Source: JABFXX01 sp036489755 (GTDB taxonomy: Bacteria > Myxococcota_A > Polyangia > Haliangiales > Haliangiaceae). Taken from it: 64,000 bases of DNA. A program made the position numbers and the translations under genes. The notes beneath the pieces were generated by a model. It saw only the letters and a program-made list of their open reading frames with translations, had not been told where the DNA came from and did not search any database. The DNA is taken from NCBI GenBank assembly GCA_036489755.1, contig DASXFD010000042.1, positions 62,001 to 126,000 on the forward strand, read 5' to 3'. Of the stretch, positions 1 through 9,294 are shown in pieces (positions within the stretch are counted from its first letter, which is position 1; each line of letters opens with the position of its first letter).

Positions 1-128
1 CCGGTCGTCACCGGAAGTGGCCCACCGCACCTCGGACACACCTCGACCTGCACGCGGCGCGACGTTATCACGACGTCGCACGCGCGGAATTACGCCGCGT
101 CAACCGGCCGCTGAGCGATAATGCTTTG

Positions 129-881
129 ATGGTGGTCTTGCGCGTCCTCGGCGCATGCACGCTGGCGGCGTGTGGCTTTCATCCGGCGTCGTTCGACGGC
201 GACGCAGGCGCGACGAGCGGCGGCGATGCTCCACTGATCGCGCCGAGCGATGTCGGCCACGACGCGACGATCATGCGGGGCTCGGACGCGATGGTGCAGC
301 TAGTCGAGGGCTCGCTTGTGGTGACGCACCAGATCGTGAGCGGCGCGATCGACGTGACGAGCGAGGGCACGGCCGATTGGGCCGTGTGGGGCGCGACCGC
401 CGAGGCCGACTTCGATCACAAGGCGAACGGTGGCACCCAGATCACGAACTGGACCGAGGTCGGCGCCGGCACCGTGTATGGCTACGGCAACGACTACAAC
501 GATCAAGGCAACGACGGCTTCACGTGGTCCGACGGCACACCGATGGCGACGGAGAACACCGCACAGTATTGCGGCGTGTGGATCGACAACAAGCCGAACG
601 GATTCTCGACGACCGCGCCGGCCGGCATGCACACGCATACGCTGCGGATCTACGTCGGTGGCGCCGACGCGACGGGCACGCTCACGTTGCACATGTCGGA
701 CTCGTCGGTCGGCGACTTCAGTGACTCCGGCGGGCTCGGGTCGACGAGCGAGAGCTGGGCGGGCGTCTACCAGATCGTCTACAACGCGGCGCACGACGAC
801 GCGACGCTCGACGTTTCGTGGGCACAATCGTCGTCGGCCAGCGGCGGCGACGTCAACTTGTCGGCCGCCACGCTTCAGTGA
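129..881 (+). CDS. Predicted lipoprotein of unknown function
   Basis: The 250-residue product begins with a short signal ending in a lipobox (LAAC, Cys 14), followed by a Ser/Gly/Asp-rich spacer, so it should be a lipid-anchored envelope protein. The rest is rich in Gly, Thr, Asp and Trp with alternating beta-like stretches, as in extracellular beta-sandwich domains. I recognise no named family. A TTG directly precedes the ATG at 129; the ATG gives the cleaner signal peptide. The 3-prime end overlaps the convergent gene by 7 bases. The 128 bases upstream hold nothing I can assign. Confidence 0.7.
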   Translation: MVVLRVLGACTLAACGFHPASFDGDAGATSGGDAPLIAPSDVGHDATIMRGSDAMVQLVEGSLVVTHQIVSGAIDVTSEGTADWAVWGATAEADFDHKANGGTQITNWTEVGAGTVYGYGNDYNDQGNDGFTWSDGTPMATENTAQYCGVWIDNKPNGFSTTAPAGMHTHTLRIYVGGADATGTLTLHMSDSSVGDFSDSGGLGSTSESWAGVYQIVYNAAHDDATLDVSWAQSSSASGGDVNLSAATLQ

Positions 882-2452
882 CGCGTGATCGGGCCGCCTT
901 TGCCGAACAGCAGCACGACCCACACGCGGCCGGCGAGCGCGCCGTCGCGCGGCGCCTGCGCGATGCCGAGGCCGACGCCGTCGTACTCCCACGGCTGCGG
1001 CGGCCCGAGGTCGACCTTGTCGGGCGAGTCGGAGAGCAGCAACGTGAGCGCGCGCCGGATCGGACCGTAGCCGCTGTACATGAACTGCGCGTCGTCGCGG
1101 ACGAGCTGCACCATGTCGGTGTCGGGCCAACCTTCCGCGTAGAGGCGCGCGTACTTCTGTGCGACGTCGTCGAGGACCTTGCGGCTCGGGATGGTCGCCT
1201 TGAACGGCAAGTGTGCGCGCAGCCGCGCGAGCACCGCGGTGCGCAGCTTCGCCGTATCGATCGGCGGCACGATCGAAACGAGCTCGACCGCGACGTAAAG
1301 CTCGCCGTTGGTGTCGCGCGCGATCGCGACGCCGACGTGCGTGATGTCGGCCATCATGACGACCGATCGATACGCGGGCTCGTTCATGAGCAGCTCCGAG
1401 ACCGAGGCGAGATCGGCCGCGTGCAGCGTGATCTCGTGCGCGATCGGCGGAACGAGCCCGGCGTCGCGCAGCCGCGAGGCCACCGTCGAGCCCAGGTCAT
1501 GCGCGATGCTCGCGCTGCCGAGCATGAGCGTGACCTGCGTGCGTGCCGCGGCAGCCGCGCGGCGATCGGCGGCGAGCGGCGCGAGCTTGCCCGCGACGCG
1601 CTCTCGGTTGACGAGCGATGCGAGGCGCGTCTCGGCGTCGACCGCATCGGCGTTCGCGCGCGGCTCGATGCGATACGTATCGGGCGAGCGCGTCGCGCAC
1701 TCGATGGGGAACGCGAGCAGCCGTGTCGCCACGTGCTTGTCGTCGTCGGCTTCGAACACGACCCATTGCGCGCCGACGTGCGCGCCGCAGCGAAACTGCC
1801 ACGGGCCGGTGCCGGCGAGCTGCTCGCGCGAGCCGTCGTCGTGCACGACCGACGCGCGCGGCGTGTGAAAGCTGGTGTCGAGCGTCGCCGCGATCGACGT
1901 CTCGCCGTGGCTCGGCAGAAAGCGAGGTGTCGGCGCGACCGTGACGAGCGCGGTATGCGTCACGATCACGACCATCGGCGACATCCCGCCGACACCGACG
2001 TGCGCGTTGCCGACGAACAGGCGGTCGCCGAGTTGCGGCGTGAGCTCGGCGGCGATCGCATCCGGCTCGGTCGCCTTCGCCGCAAGCGCGAGCACGGCGG
2101 TATCGGGCACGCCGTGCTGGCGCAACGCGAACGCGACGAGCTCGTCGTCCAGCGGCGCGCCCTTCGCCGCGATCGCCGACAGCTCGGCCGCGGCCACGTC
2201 GAGGCGCGCGTCGCGCTCGGGATCACCTTTGTCGCGCGCGAATTCGTAGAGCGCCGAGAACACCGCATCGCTCTCGTGCGACGTGACCGCATCGAACGGC
2301 TCGTTCCAGCTCGCCGCCGCGTGCTCGACCGGCCCGAACACGATCGCCGGTGCGACCGCGTCGAGCGCCGGCGGGCCCTCGGTCGGCTGCGTGACGACGT
2401 GTGGATAGCTCGTCGCGCACGCAGCCAGCGCGACGAGCAACGCGAGCCTTAT
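875..2452 (-). CDS. CAP/SCP-domain lipoprotein with apparent ATA start
   Basis: The product (525 residues from the proposed start) opens with RLALLVALAAC, a lipoprotein signal with a Cys at position 12. A CAP (cysteine-rich secretory/SCP-like) domain lies at about residues 270-400: LVNRERVAGKLAPLAAD begins it, and a His appears in the conserved SIAHDLGS stretch. No ATG, GTG or TTG lies where the signal needs to begin. The reading frame enters from the upstream ATPase gene, whose TAA overlaps an ATA (ATAA). AGGAG sits 8 bases before that ATA. The start is therefore inferred to be ATA, or an ATG altered by mutation or sequence error. A TTG four codons on would leave too short a signal. It forms an operon with the nSTAND-HEAT gene. 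Confidence 0.75.
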   Translation of the reverse strand: MRLALLVALAACATSYPHVVTQPTEGPPALDAVAPAIVFGPVEHAAASWNEPFDAVTSHESDAVFSALYEFARDKGDPERDARLDVAAAELSAIAAKGAPLDDELVAFALRQHGVPDTAVLALAAKATEPDAIAAELTPQLGDRLFVGNAHVGVGGMSPMVVIVTHTALVTVAPTPRFLPSHGETSIAATLDTSFHTPRASVVHDDGSREQLAGTGPWQFRCGAHVGAQWVVFEADDDKHVATRLLAFPIECATRSPDTYRIEPRANADAVDAETRLASLVNRERVAGKLAPLAADRRAAAAARTQVTLMLGSASIAHDLGSTVASRLRDAGLVPPIAHEITLHAADLASVSELLMNEPAYRSVVMMADITHVGVAIARDTNGELYVAVELVSIVPPIDTAKLRTAVLARLRAHLPFKATIPSRKVLDDVAQKYARLYAEGWPDTDMVQLVRDDAQFMYSGYGPIRRALTLLLSDSPDKVDLGPPQPWEYDGVGLGIAQAPRDGALAGRVWVVLLFGKGGPITRH

Positions 2453-5400
2453 GGCACCAACTCCTGCAAGAACGCGATGCCGTCGGCCTGATTCTTCACG
2501 AGCCCGGCCACGAGCTCGGCGGTGCTCTTCGCCATCGGCGGCCCGTCGATCTTCTTGAGCGCGGCCTCGGTCGCCGCGCGGCCGGCATCGGTCTTCGCGA
2601 GCGTCACGAACGCGGCCGCCGCGACGAGCCGGCGCATCGCGTCGGTCTCGGAGCTCGTCAAGATCTCGCCGACTTTCTCCGGCGTGTTCGTCTTCGCGTA
2701 CGCGGCCGCGAGCGCCGGCAGCATCGCGACGCGCACGTCGTGCGACGGATCGTCGAGCAGCGGCTCGAGCAACTGCACCGACATCGTCGCGTCGCGATCG
2801 ACGAGCCCGATCGCCGCCGCTGCCGCCTGCGCCCGCTCGCGCTCGACGCGAGATGCCAGCGAGCGGTGCAACCGCGCGACCACCAAGTCCTTCGGCGCGA
2901 CGCGTGCGATCGTCGTGAGCGCGAGCTGCGATAGCTCGGGATCCGGATCGTAGACGGCGAGCGACAGCGCGCGATCGAGCACCGCGGGATCGACCTTGTC
3001 TTTCTGCGACGCGATGCGCTCGAGCGCGGCCTTGCGCACCTGCGGATCGGCATCGGCGAGCGCGGACGACAGCGTGTCCGACGCGCGCAAACCGGCGCCG
3101 AGCGCGGCATCGACCGCCGCCACGCGCACGAGCGCGGAACCGTCGGCGACGGCCATCTTCACGAGCTCTTCGGCGCCGACGAGCTTCGCGGTGCGCAACA
3201 GCGCGAGCTTCTCGCCTTCGTCGCCGCGCTCGAACAACTTCGCGAGCGCCGGGCCGGTCGTCTTCGGCGCATCGGCGCCGAGCTGGCCGACGGCGCGCAC
3301 GGCGATCACGCGGACCTCGCGATCCGGATCGTCGAGCAGCTGCACGAGCGCATCGGCGATGCCGGGCGACGTCTTGCCCTTGCTCACGCCTTGCGCGAGC
3401 ACGCGCGCGGCATCGGCGCGGATCTCGTTGTCGGGATCTTTGACGAGCTTCGCCGCGATGGCGGCGCCGTTCTTCGCGGGATCGGGCCCGTCGGCGACGC
3501 ACGACATCACGAGCCGGCGCACCTCGACGGCGGGATCGTCGATCGAGCGGGCGAGCGCGTGACGCGCGTCGGCGCTGCCCGCCAGCGCAGCGTTGCACAA
3601 GCCGTCGACGGCGATCGGATGGAGCGCCGGATCGTCGGGCAGCCGCGCCGCGCTCGCGAGGTATTCGACGACGTTCGGGAACGGCTTCTTGCGCGCGAGG
3701 TGCGCCCAGATCTTGACGGCGTCGCGGCGCGGCCGGCCCTTCTCGCGCCACAGCTGCGCGATGCCGTCGATGCCGACGCCGACGTTGCCTCCGCTGAGCG
3801 TCGTCGATGCGAGCCCTTCGGCGGCGCCGATGCGCACGTTGTAGTTCTCGGCCTTCGCCATCTTGACGAGCCGATCCTGATACGTGCGGCCGAGCTTGCC
3901 GGCGGCGGTCGCGGCGGCGGCGCGAATGTCGCCGTCCTCGTCCTTGATCATGTCGTCGAGCGCCTTCTCGGTCGCGCCGCGATTGACGGTGCCGATCTCG
4001 CCCCACGCGAGGGCCGCCGCGACGCGCAGCGGCTTGTCGGCCTTCTTGTCGGCCAGGATCGCCGCGAGATCGCCTCCCGCGCGCTCGGGGTCGACCTTCG
4101 CGTAGAGCGGCAGCGCCGCGACTTTCACGCCGACCGACTTCGAGCCGAACGCCGCGTGCGCCGCGTCGACGAGACCCGGCACTTTCGGCAGCGGATCGAG
4201 ATCGCGCAGCGTCTCGATCGCGTAGGTGCGCGACTCGATCGGCGCGCGCTCGTTGCCGATCAGCGTCGCGAGCGCGGTCGCGGCGGCCGTCGGATCGGCG
4301 TCGAGCGCGTTCTTGAGCTGCGCCTTCGCCTTGTCGCGCTGCGGAGCCGACGAATCCGCGCTCGCGAGCACAGAGGCCGCGCTTGCAGCCGATGGCGCCT
4401 CGTCGCTCGTTGCCTGCGCGACCTCGACGAGCAGCTCGCGCCGCGTGTCGGCGTCGGGATCCTTCGCGAGCGCTTGCTGGAACAGCGCGTGACCGCCGTC
4501 GGGGAGGTTGCGCACCGACGAAAACGCGATGCGCCGCAGCTCGGGATCCTTCGACGTGAGCGCCTGCAACAGCGTCTCTTGATACGTGTTGTGGCGCTGC
4601 GCGGCCGAGCCCGCCGCCGCGGCCGCCGCGCGCTGCACCGCCGGTTGCGGGCTCGCGATCGCCGACTCGATCAATTTTTGCTCGGCGGGCGAGCCCGTCG
4701 TGATCGGCCTCAGCGCGATCAGGAGCTCGGCGAGATCCTCTGGGTCCTTCGCCGCCGCCTTGCCGAGCTGCGCGAGCGCGGCGTCGCTCCCCGACTTCGC
4801 ATAGTCGACGAGTCCGGCGAGCTGCGGCGCCATCAAGTCGTGCAGGTCGTCGCTCCAACCGCTGCGGCTGTCGCCGAGGTCGTGCGCCTCGATCCGCTTC
4901 CACGCCTCGGGCGCGACCATCGCGCGGGTGAGGCCGGTGTCGGCGAGCACCTTGCCGTTCCACAGGCTCGAGCGACCGCCGCGCACGACGACGCGCTCGC
5001 CGCCCGGCTTCGGCTGCAGCTCGAAGAACGCGTGGCGATGCACCGACACCGCGAGCGCGATGATGATGACGATCGGCACCGCGAGGATGCCAGCCGCGAT
5101 CATCATGTAGTAGCGCTTCGAACCCTCGACGACCGCGACCTCCGCGGGCGTGACCGGCGCGATGCCTTCGGCCCTGAGCGTGCGCAGCTCGCGCAGCGTC
5201 AGCCGGCCCTTGTTCGTCTTGCTGCCGAGCAAGTCGTACGCGCGGCGCGCGGCGGCACGTGCGGGCGCGGCGAGCTCGCGAACGCGCGGCGCGAGCACTT
5301 CGTGGCGGAGCATCCACGTGGTGCCGGTCGCGTCGCCGCGGATGATCACGCCGCGCTGCTCGAGGATGCCGACGGCGTGGCTCGCGAATTCGGGATCGAG

Positions 5401-6306
5401 GCTGATGTCGCGCGCGATCGCGTCGGCGGCTTTCGCGGTCTGATTGCCACCGATCGCGAGCTCCGCGCAAAGCCGCAGCGCCGAGCGCTCGTTGCCGGTC
5501 GCGGCACATGCCGCGCGCAGCCACACGCCTTCGAGCTCGCTCGGACCGCCGACCTTTTGCAGCCCGCTCACCGACGAGATCTTGAGATCGCGCAGCGCCA
5601 TTCCGGCGATCTGCAGATCGGCCGGGAGCACGCCGCTCGCGTTCGCGATGCCGCTCGCGATCGCCTCGGCGAGCGCCGGGTCGGCCGCGACGCCCGACAG
5701 CGACAGCACGCGATCGAGAATGCCGGCGGCCGCCGCGGTCTTCATGCGAACCAGCTCGTAGCGGTTCGACGGCGGAAACAGCGAGCCGGTGCGACGTTCG
5801 AGCGCGCCGAGCGAGTGCATGCGTTCGCTCGCCGAGACGAACAAGAAGCGCGCGCGGCCCCCCGATCGGCTCACGACCTTCGCGAACATCTCGGCGAGAT
5901 CGCCGATCACGCGCTCGTCGTTGCACGCGAGGCCGATGTCATCGACGACGAACACGAACTGCTGGCCGGCAACCGAGTTCGAAACCGCGCGCGTCATGAA
6001 CGCGATCGGCTGCTCGCCGCTGTTGGGCTGAATGCCGAACGCCGACAGGCCCGACGCGAAATTCTGCGTCGGCTGCGACAGGTCCTCGCACACCAGCGCG
6101 ACGATCCCGTGATCGCGCAGGTGCGGGATCAGCCCCGCGCGCACGAGCGACGTCTTGCCGACTCCCGGCTCGCCGTAGAGCAAGCCCGCGCGAAACCCTT
6201 CGGCGCTGACCATCTGCGCGAGCTCGTCGCGCTCGGACTCGCGGCCCTGCCAGACGTCGCGCTCGGCCTCGCCGAACGGATCGAGGCCTCGCAACGGCGA
6301 CACCAT
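2449..6306 (-). CDS. nSTAND-type NTPase with transmembrane helix and HEAT repeats
   Basis: The 1285-residue protein has an N-terminal module starting SPLRGLDPFGEAERD and a Walker A motif GEPGVGKT at residues 45-52, followed by SLVRAGLIP. This layout is typical of novel STAND NTPases. A Walker B-like FVFVVDDIG follows. A single membrane helix (MMIAAGILAVPIVIIIALAV, about 397-419) separates the ATPase from some 850 residues of alpha-helical HEAT-like repeats rich in Ala, Asp and Leu. The HEAT part should lie across the membrane from the ATPase; the direction is not clear. STAND proteins are usually ligand-triggered signalling or defence switches, but the trigger here is unknown. The start at 6306 keeps the conserved module; upstream ATGs at 6342 and 6369 are possible. 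It is translationally coupled to the CAP lipoprotein. Confidence 0.8.
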   Translation of the reverse strand: MVSPLRGLDPFGEAERDVWQGRESERDELAQMVSAEGFRAGLLYGEPGVGKTSLVRAGLIPHLRDHGIVALVCEDLSQPTQNFASGLSAFGIQPNSGEQPIAFMTRAVSNSVAGQQFVFVVDDIGLACNDERVIGDLAEMFAKVVSRSGGRARFLFVSASERMHSLGALERRTGSLFPPSNRYELVRMKTAAAAGILDRVLSLSGVAADPALAEAIASGIANASGVLPADLQIAGMALRDLKISSVSGLQKVGGPSELEGVWLRAACAATGNERSALRLCAELAIGGNQTAKAADAIARDISLDPEFASHAVGILEQRGVIIRGDATGTTWMLRHEVLAPRVRELAAPARAAARRAYDLLGSKTNKGRLTLRELRTLRAEGIAPVTPAEVAVVEGSKRYYMMIAAGILAVPIVIIIALAVSVHRHAFFELQPKPGGERVVVRGGRSSLWNGKVLADTGLTRAMVAPEAWKRIEAHDLGDSRSGWSDDLHDLMAPQLAGLVDYAKSGSDAALAQLGKAAAKDPEDLAELLIALRPITTGSPAEQKLIESAIASPQPAVQRAAAAAAGSAAQRHNTYQETLLQALTSKDPELRRIAFSSVRNLPDGGHALFQQALAKDPDADTRRELLVEVAQATSDEAPSAASAASVLASADSSAPQRDKAKAQLKNALDADPTAAATALATLIGNERAPIESRTYAIETLRDLDPLPKVPGLVDAAHAAFGSKSVGVKVAALPLYAKVDPERAGGDLAAILADKKADKPLRVAAALAWGEIGTVNRGATEKALDDMIKDEDGDIRAAAATAAGKLGRTYQDRLVKMAKAENYNVRIGAAEGLASTTLSGGNVGVGIDGIAQLWREKGRPRRDAVKIWAHLARKKPFPNVVEYLASAARLPDDPALHPIAVDGLCNAALAGSADARHALARSIDDPAVEVRRLVMSCVADGPDPAKNGAAIAAKLVKDPDNEIRADAARVLAQGVSKGKTSPGIADALVQLLDDPDREVRVIAVRAVGQLGADAPKTTGPALAKLFERGDEGEKLALLRTAKLVGAEELVKMAVADGSALVRVAAVDAALGAGLRASDTLSSALADADPQVRKAALERIASQKDKVDPAVLDRALSLAVYDPDPELSQLALTTIARVAPKDLVVARLHRSLASRVERERAQAAAAAIGLVDRDATMSVQLLEPLLDDPSHDVRVAMLPALAAAYAKTNTPEKVGEILTSSETDAMRRLVAAAAFVTLAKTDAGRAATEAALKKIDGPPMAKSTAELVAGLVKNQADGIAFLQELVP

Positions 6307-6620
6307 TCCCGGGTAGGTCGCGACCGCCACGGAACAAATCATACACACAGGTCCGCGGCGCTCGCCCATGCTCGCGCCAGCGATCGTGCCGATGACTCGT
6401 ACTCGTACTCGTGCTCGGCTTCTACGAGAAGCCCGCCTGCACGAAAGCGAATGGCGATGGGACGTGGTGGGTCGACGCGTTTCGCGTGCTCGACGGAGAT
6501 CGTTCACACCTGGCTGCGTCGGGCCGACGGCCTTCGCTCGGATTCGAGCACGAGCGCGACAACGAGTACGAGTACGATTCGTCACGGGCACGCTCGACGT
6601 CGACACGTTATGATTCGTGC
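6307..6620. other. Divergent intergenic region with repeats
   Basis: This 314-base interval separates the nSTAND gene from the DUF4139 operon and must hold promoters for both. I see no convincing gene in it: the short frames are Arg-rich or lack family resemblance. It contains hexamer repeats listed separately. Confidence 0.5.
6394..6577. repeat. Imperfect inverted repeat built from CTCGTA hexamers
   Basis: The left arm (6394-6417) is three ACTCGT units followed by GCTCG. The right arm (6545-6577) carries the reverse complement as CGAGCACGAG and, after a short interruption, two CGAGTA units. About 125 bases lie between the arms. It could be a regulatory fold-back or the remains of a small repeat element. 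Confidence 0.45.
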
Positions 6621-8045
6621 ATGGGTCGGATTCCGTGGCTCGTCGCCGGTGCCGCCGTCGCGGCCTCAGCGTATGCCGCAGGCCCGGCCGCGCGAACCGC
6701 GATCACGGTGTTCACCGCGCCGCCGGATGCGACGACCGCGCAAGGCGAGTTCGGAGGCACGACCTACGGCACGCCGATCGTGCCGCCCGCGGGTGCGCTC
6801 GTGACCGAGCGTCGCGACGTCGACGTCGGCGCGGGCGAGGTTCGCTTGACCGGCGTGCCCGACACGCTCGATCCGGCATCGGTGCAGCTGCGCGGCGTGA
6901 ACGAGCCGATCGCGGTCAACGAACAGCGATTCGTGCCGGGCGCCACGACGATCGAAGAAGTGATGGCGCGCCACGTCGGCGAGCAGGTCACCGTGACCAC
7001 GCCGAAGGGCGACGTCACCGGCACGCTGCGCGCGGTCGATCCGCTCGCGATCGTCGTCGAGACTGCCGGCGGGCTGCGCGTGCTTCGCCGCGACGGCTAC
7101 GTGCTCGACGTCAAGCTGCCGGGCGGCGCCAACGCCGCGCAGCCGGAGCTGGTGTGGCGGCTCGCCGGCGCGCACGGCGGCAAGCAGCCGGTCGAGATCA
7201 CGTATCGCGCCGACGGGATGTCGTGGTCGGCCGATTACAACGCGGTGTTCGATCCCGCGCAAAAGACGCTCGACTTCTCGGCATGGGCGACCGTGAAGAA
7301 CGCCACGACCGCGAGCTTCGACGGCGCGGAGCTCACGCTCGTCGATACGTCGGTCGGCCCCGCCGTCAGCGCGCCGAGCAAGACCGCGACGCCGATCGTG
7401 CGAGCGCCGAGCGGCGCGCCGTCGCGGTTCGTGGTGCCCGGGCTCGTCAAGCTCGGTGCCGGCGAGACGGTCCAGGTCGCGCTCGCACCGCCGCGGATCG
7501 GCGTCAAAGTCCGGCCCGTCGTGACGTTCGAGGCGATGCCCGATCCGTCGGCAAACTTCCAGCAGTTCCAGGCCGTCGACTGCAACCAGCTCAGCGCGCA
7601 GCTCGCCGGAGCCGGCCACGCCGAGGTCGCGCTCGAGCTCGACACGCCGGGCCAGCTCCCCGCCGGCAAGGTCCGGTTGTTCGAGCGCACCGGCTCGCGG
7701 CTCGACGTGATCAGCGAAGATCAGCTGCACGCGTCGCCGAACCTCGCGCGCATCCGGCTCGCCTCCGACAGCGAGATCGTCGGCGAGCGTCACGCGACGA
7801 GCTGCAACTACGACGAGCACGCGCGCACGATCCGCGAGAAGGTCGAGCTGTCACTCGAGAACCACGGCAAGCAGCGCGTCACCGTGATCGCGCGCGAGTT
7901 CATGTGGCGCTGGCCGATGTGGCACCTCGAAGGCGACGAGCTGCCGAAGGGCACGCGCGCCGGCCCGCAGACGCAGGAATATCGCTTCGACCTCGGGCCC
8001 GGCGGCAAGCAGCTCGTCAGCTACACCGTCGTCTACGCGTGGTGA
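6621..8045 (+). CDS. Secreted DUF4139-family protein
   Basis: The 474-residue product has an N-terminal hydrophobic signal (WLVAGAAVAASAYA) without a lipobox, so it is exported. Its body fits DUF4139: an N-terminal beta region with a KGDVTGTLRAVDPLAIVVET segment, then WRLAGAHGGKQPVEITYRAD followed by the typical MSWSADYNAVFD stretch, and a C-terminal beta domain ending VSYTVVYAW. DUF4139 proteins are exported beta-rich proteins of unknown biochemical role. The next gene encodes a related protein and overlaps this stop as TGATG, so the two are probably made together. Confidence 0.8.
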   Translation: MGRIPWLVAGAAVAASAYAAGPAARTAITVFTAPPDATTAQGEFGGTTYGTPIVPPAGALVTERRDVDVGAGEVRLTGVPDTLDPASVQLRGVNEPIAVNEQRFVPGATTIEEVMARHVGEQVTVTTPKGDVTGTLRAVDPLAIVVETAGGLRVLRRDGYVLDVKLPGGANAAQPELVWRLAGAHGGKQPVEITYRADGMSWSADYNAVFDPAQKTLDFSAWATVKNATTASFDGAELTLVDTSVGPAVSAPSKTATPIVRAPSGAPSRFVVPGLVKLGAGETVQVALAPPRIGVKVRPVVTFEAMPDPSANFQQFQAVDCNQLSAQLAGAGHAEVALELDTPGQLPAGKVRLFERTGSRLDVISEDQLHASPNLARIRLASDSEIVGERHATSCNYDEHARTIREKVELSLENHGKQRVTVIAREFMWRWPMWHLEGDELPKGTRAGPQTQEYRFDLGPGGKQLVSYTVVYAW

Positions 8046-9289
8046 TGCGCGCCGCGATCTTGCTGGCGCTCGCCGCGTGTCACGTGCGCGGGCCTGCCGT
8101 GTTGTCGTCGTCGTTCACCGGCGCGCAGATCACGCTCTATCGCGATGGCGCCGTCGTGCAGCAGTCGGTCGAGCTCGACGCGCGCGGCTCGAACGCGACG
8201 GTCGCGTTCGACGTTCCCGCCGACGTCACCGAGCTGGCGGTCGTCGATGCGCGCGGTGCGACGATCACCGGCGTCCACGTGCCGGTTCGCGCGCCTGCCG
8301 ATCCCGACCAGAGCGACGACAGCTTGCAGAACGCCGAAGCGGCGCCGCGCAAAGCCACGATCGACGCGAGCGTGCCGCGGCCGGGTCGGTACGCGATCGC
8401 GGTGGAGTACGTCACCGCGCAGCTGACGTGGTCCGCGTCGTACGAGATCACGGCCTCGCGCGCGCGAGACCGCGCGACGCTGCACGGCGCGATCGCCGTC
8501 ACCAACGCCAGCGGGCTCGCGTTGCCGCGCGTCGCGTTGCGGCTCGTCGACGCGCCGGTCGCCGGCTGGCGCGCGCATGCCCGCGAGCTGCTCGCCTCGG
8601 CGATCGTCGGCGAGGCCGCGAGCACGACGCCGGTGGCGACCCCGCGCGAGCTCGGCGAGGTCGCGCTCGATCGCGGCGAGACGCGCGTCGATCTGCGCGG
8701 CATCTCCACGCCGCGCGCGATGCGCTCGGTGCTCGTCTACGATCCGATCGGCACCACCCGCGACAACTTGGGCGCGCTGCCGCTGCGCGATCCGAGTCTC
8801 GGCGTGTCGCCGCCGGCGTCGAGCGAGGTCCACGAGAGCTTCGAGATCGCGCGCGATGCCGCCGCGACCGCCGGCTTGCCCGCCGGGCCCGTCGCGCTCT
8901 ACGAGCTCGCGCCGAACGGCTCGCTCGAATTGCTCGGCCAGGCGCGCCTGTTCGACGACGCGACGCGCGTCGCCGCCGTCGATACGATCCCGATCGGCAC
9001 CGCGACCGGCGTCACCGGGCACCGCGAGCGCCGCGAGCTCACGGTCGAAGACGAGGTTCGTCATCGCGTGACCGAAGAGTTCGTGATCACGATCGACAAC
9101 GCACGCGATCGCCCCGTCGACGTGCTCGTGCGCGAGCACCTGTATCGCGGCCAGACGTGGCTGATCGCGTACGAGTCGACGAACCGGGCGTCGAAGGAGG
9201 GCGCGCAACAGATCGCGCTCCGCACCGAGGTTCCGGCGCGCTCGAAAGCCGAGGTGACGTACGTCGTGGTGTACTTCTGGAAGCCCTGA
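8045..9289 (+). CDS. DUF4139-like lipoprotein
   Basis: The 414-residue product starts MRAAILLALAAC, a compact lipoprotein signal with the lipid Cys at 12. It has the same plan as its upstream neighbour: LYRDGAVVQQSVEL near the start, LTWSASYEITA in the middle, and a C-terminal beta domain ending VTYVVVYFWKP. It is therefore a lipid-anchored DUF4139-type partner. The ATG overlaps the previous stop (TGATG); a GTG one codon earlier is possible. Two paralogous proteins, one soluble and one anchored, followed by an ABC exporter suggest a shared envelope function, but no substrate can be named. Confidence 0.75.
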   Translation: MRAAILLALAACHVRGPAVLSSSFTGAQITLYRDGAVVQQSVELDARGSNATVAFDVPADVTELAVVDARGATITGVHVPVRAPADPDQSDDSLQNAEAAPRKATIDASVPRPGRYAIAVEYVTAQLTWSASYEITASRARDRATLHGAIAVTNASGLALPRVALRLVDAPVAGWRAHARELLASAIVGEAASTTPVATPRELGEVALDRGETRVDLRGISTPRAMRSVLVYDPIGTTRDNLGALPLRDPSLGVSPPASSEVHESFEIARDAAATAGLPAGPVALYELAPNGSLELLGQARLFDDATRVAAVDTIPIGTATGVTGHRERRELTVEDEVRHRVTEEFVITIDNARDRPVDVLVREHLYRGQTWLIAYESTNRASKEGAQQIALRTEVPARSKAEVTYVVVYFWKP

Positions 9290-9294
9290 CCACG

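Noticed and set aside
875..5926. Very long antisense frame (1683 codons) over the HEAT gene
   Set aside because: Only its last third, from about 2452 down, is a real gene (the CAP lipoprotein). The rest is Arg/Ala-rich and antisense or out of frame to the HEAT gene, as expected in GC-rich coding DNA.
6368..6613. 81-codon Arg-rich frame in the 6.3-6.6 kb intergenic region
   Set aside because: Its RTRTR and RVRVR stretches simply reflect the CTCGTA hexamers; no ribosome site or family match.
3391..6804. Plus-strand frame of 1137 codons
   Set aside because: Arg/Asp/Glu-rich shadow of the minus-strand HEAT gene, without domains or a natural start.
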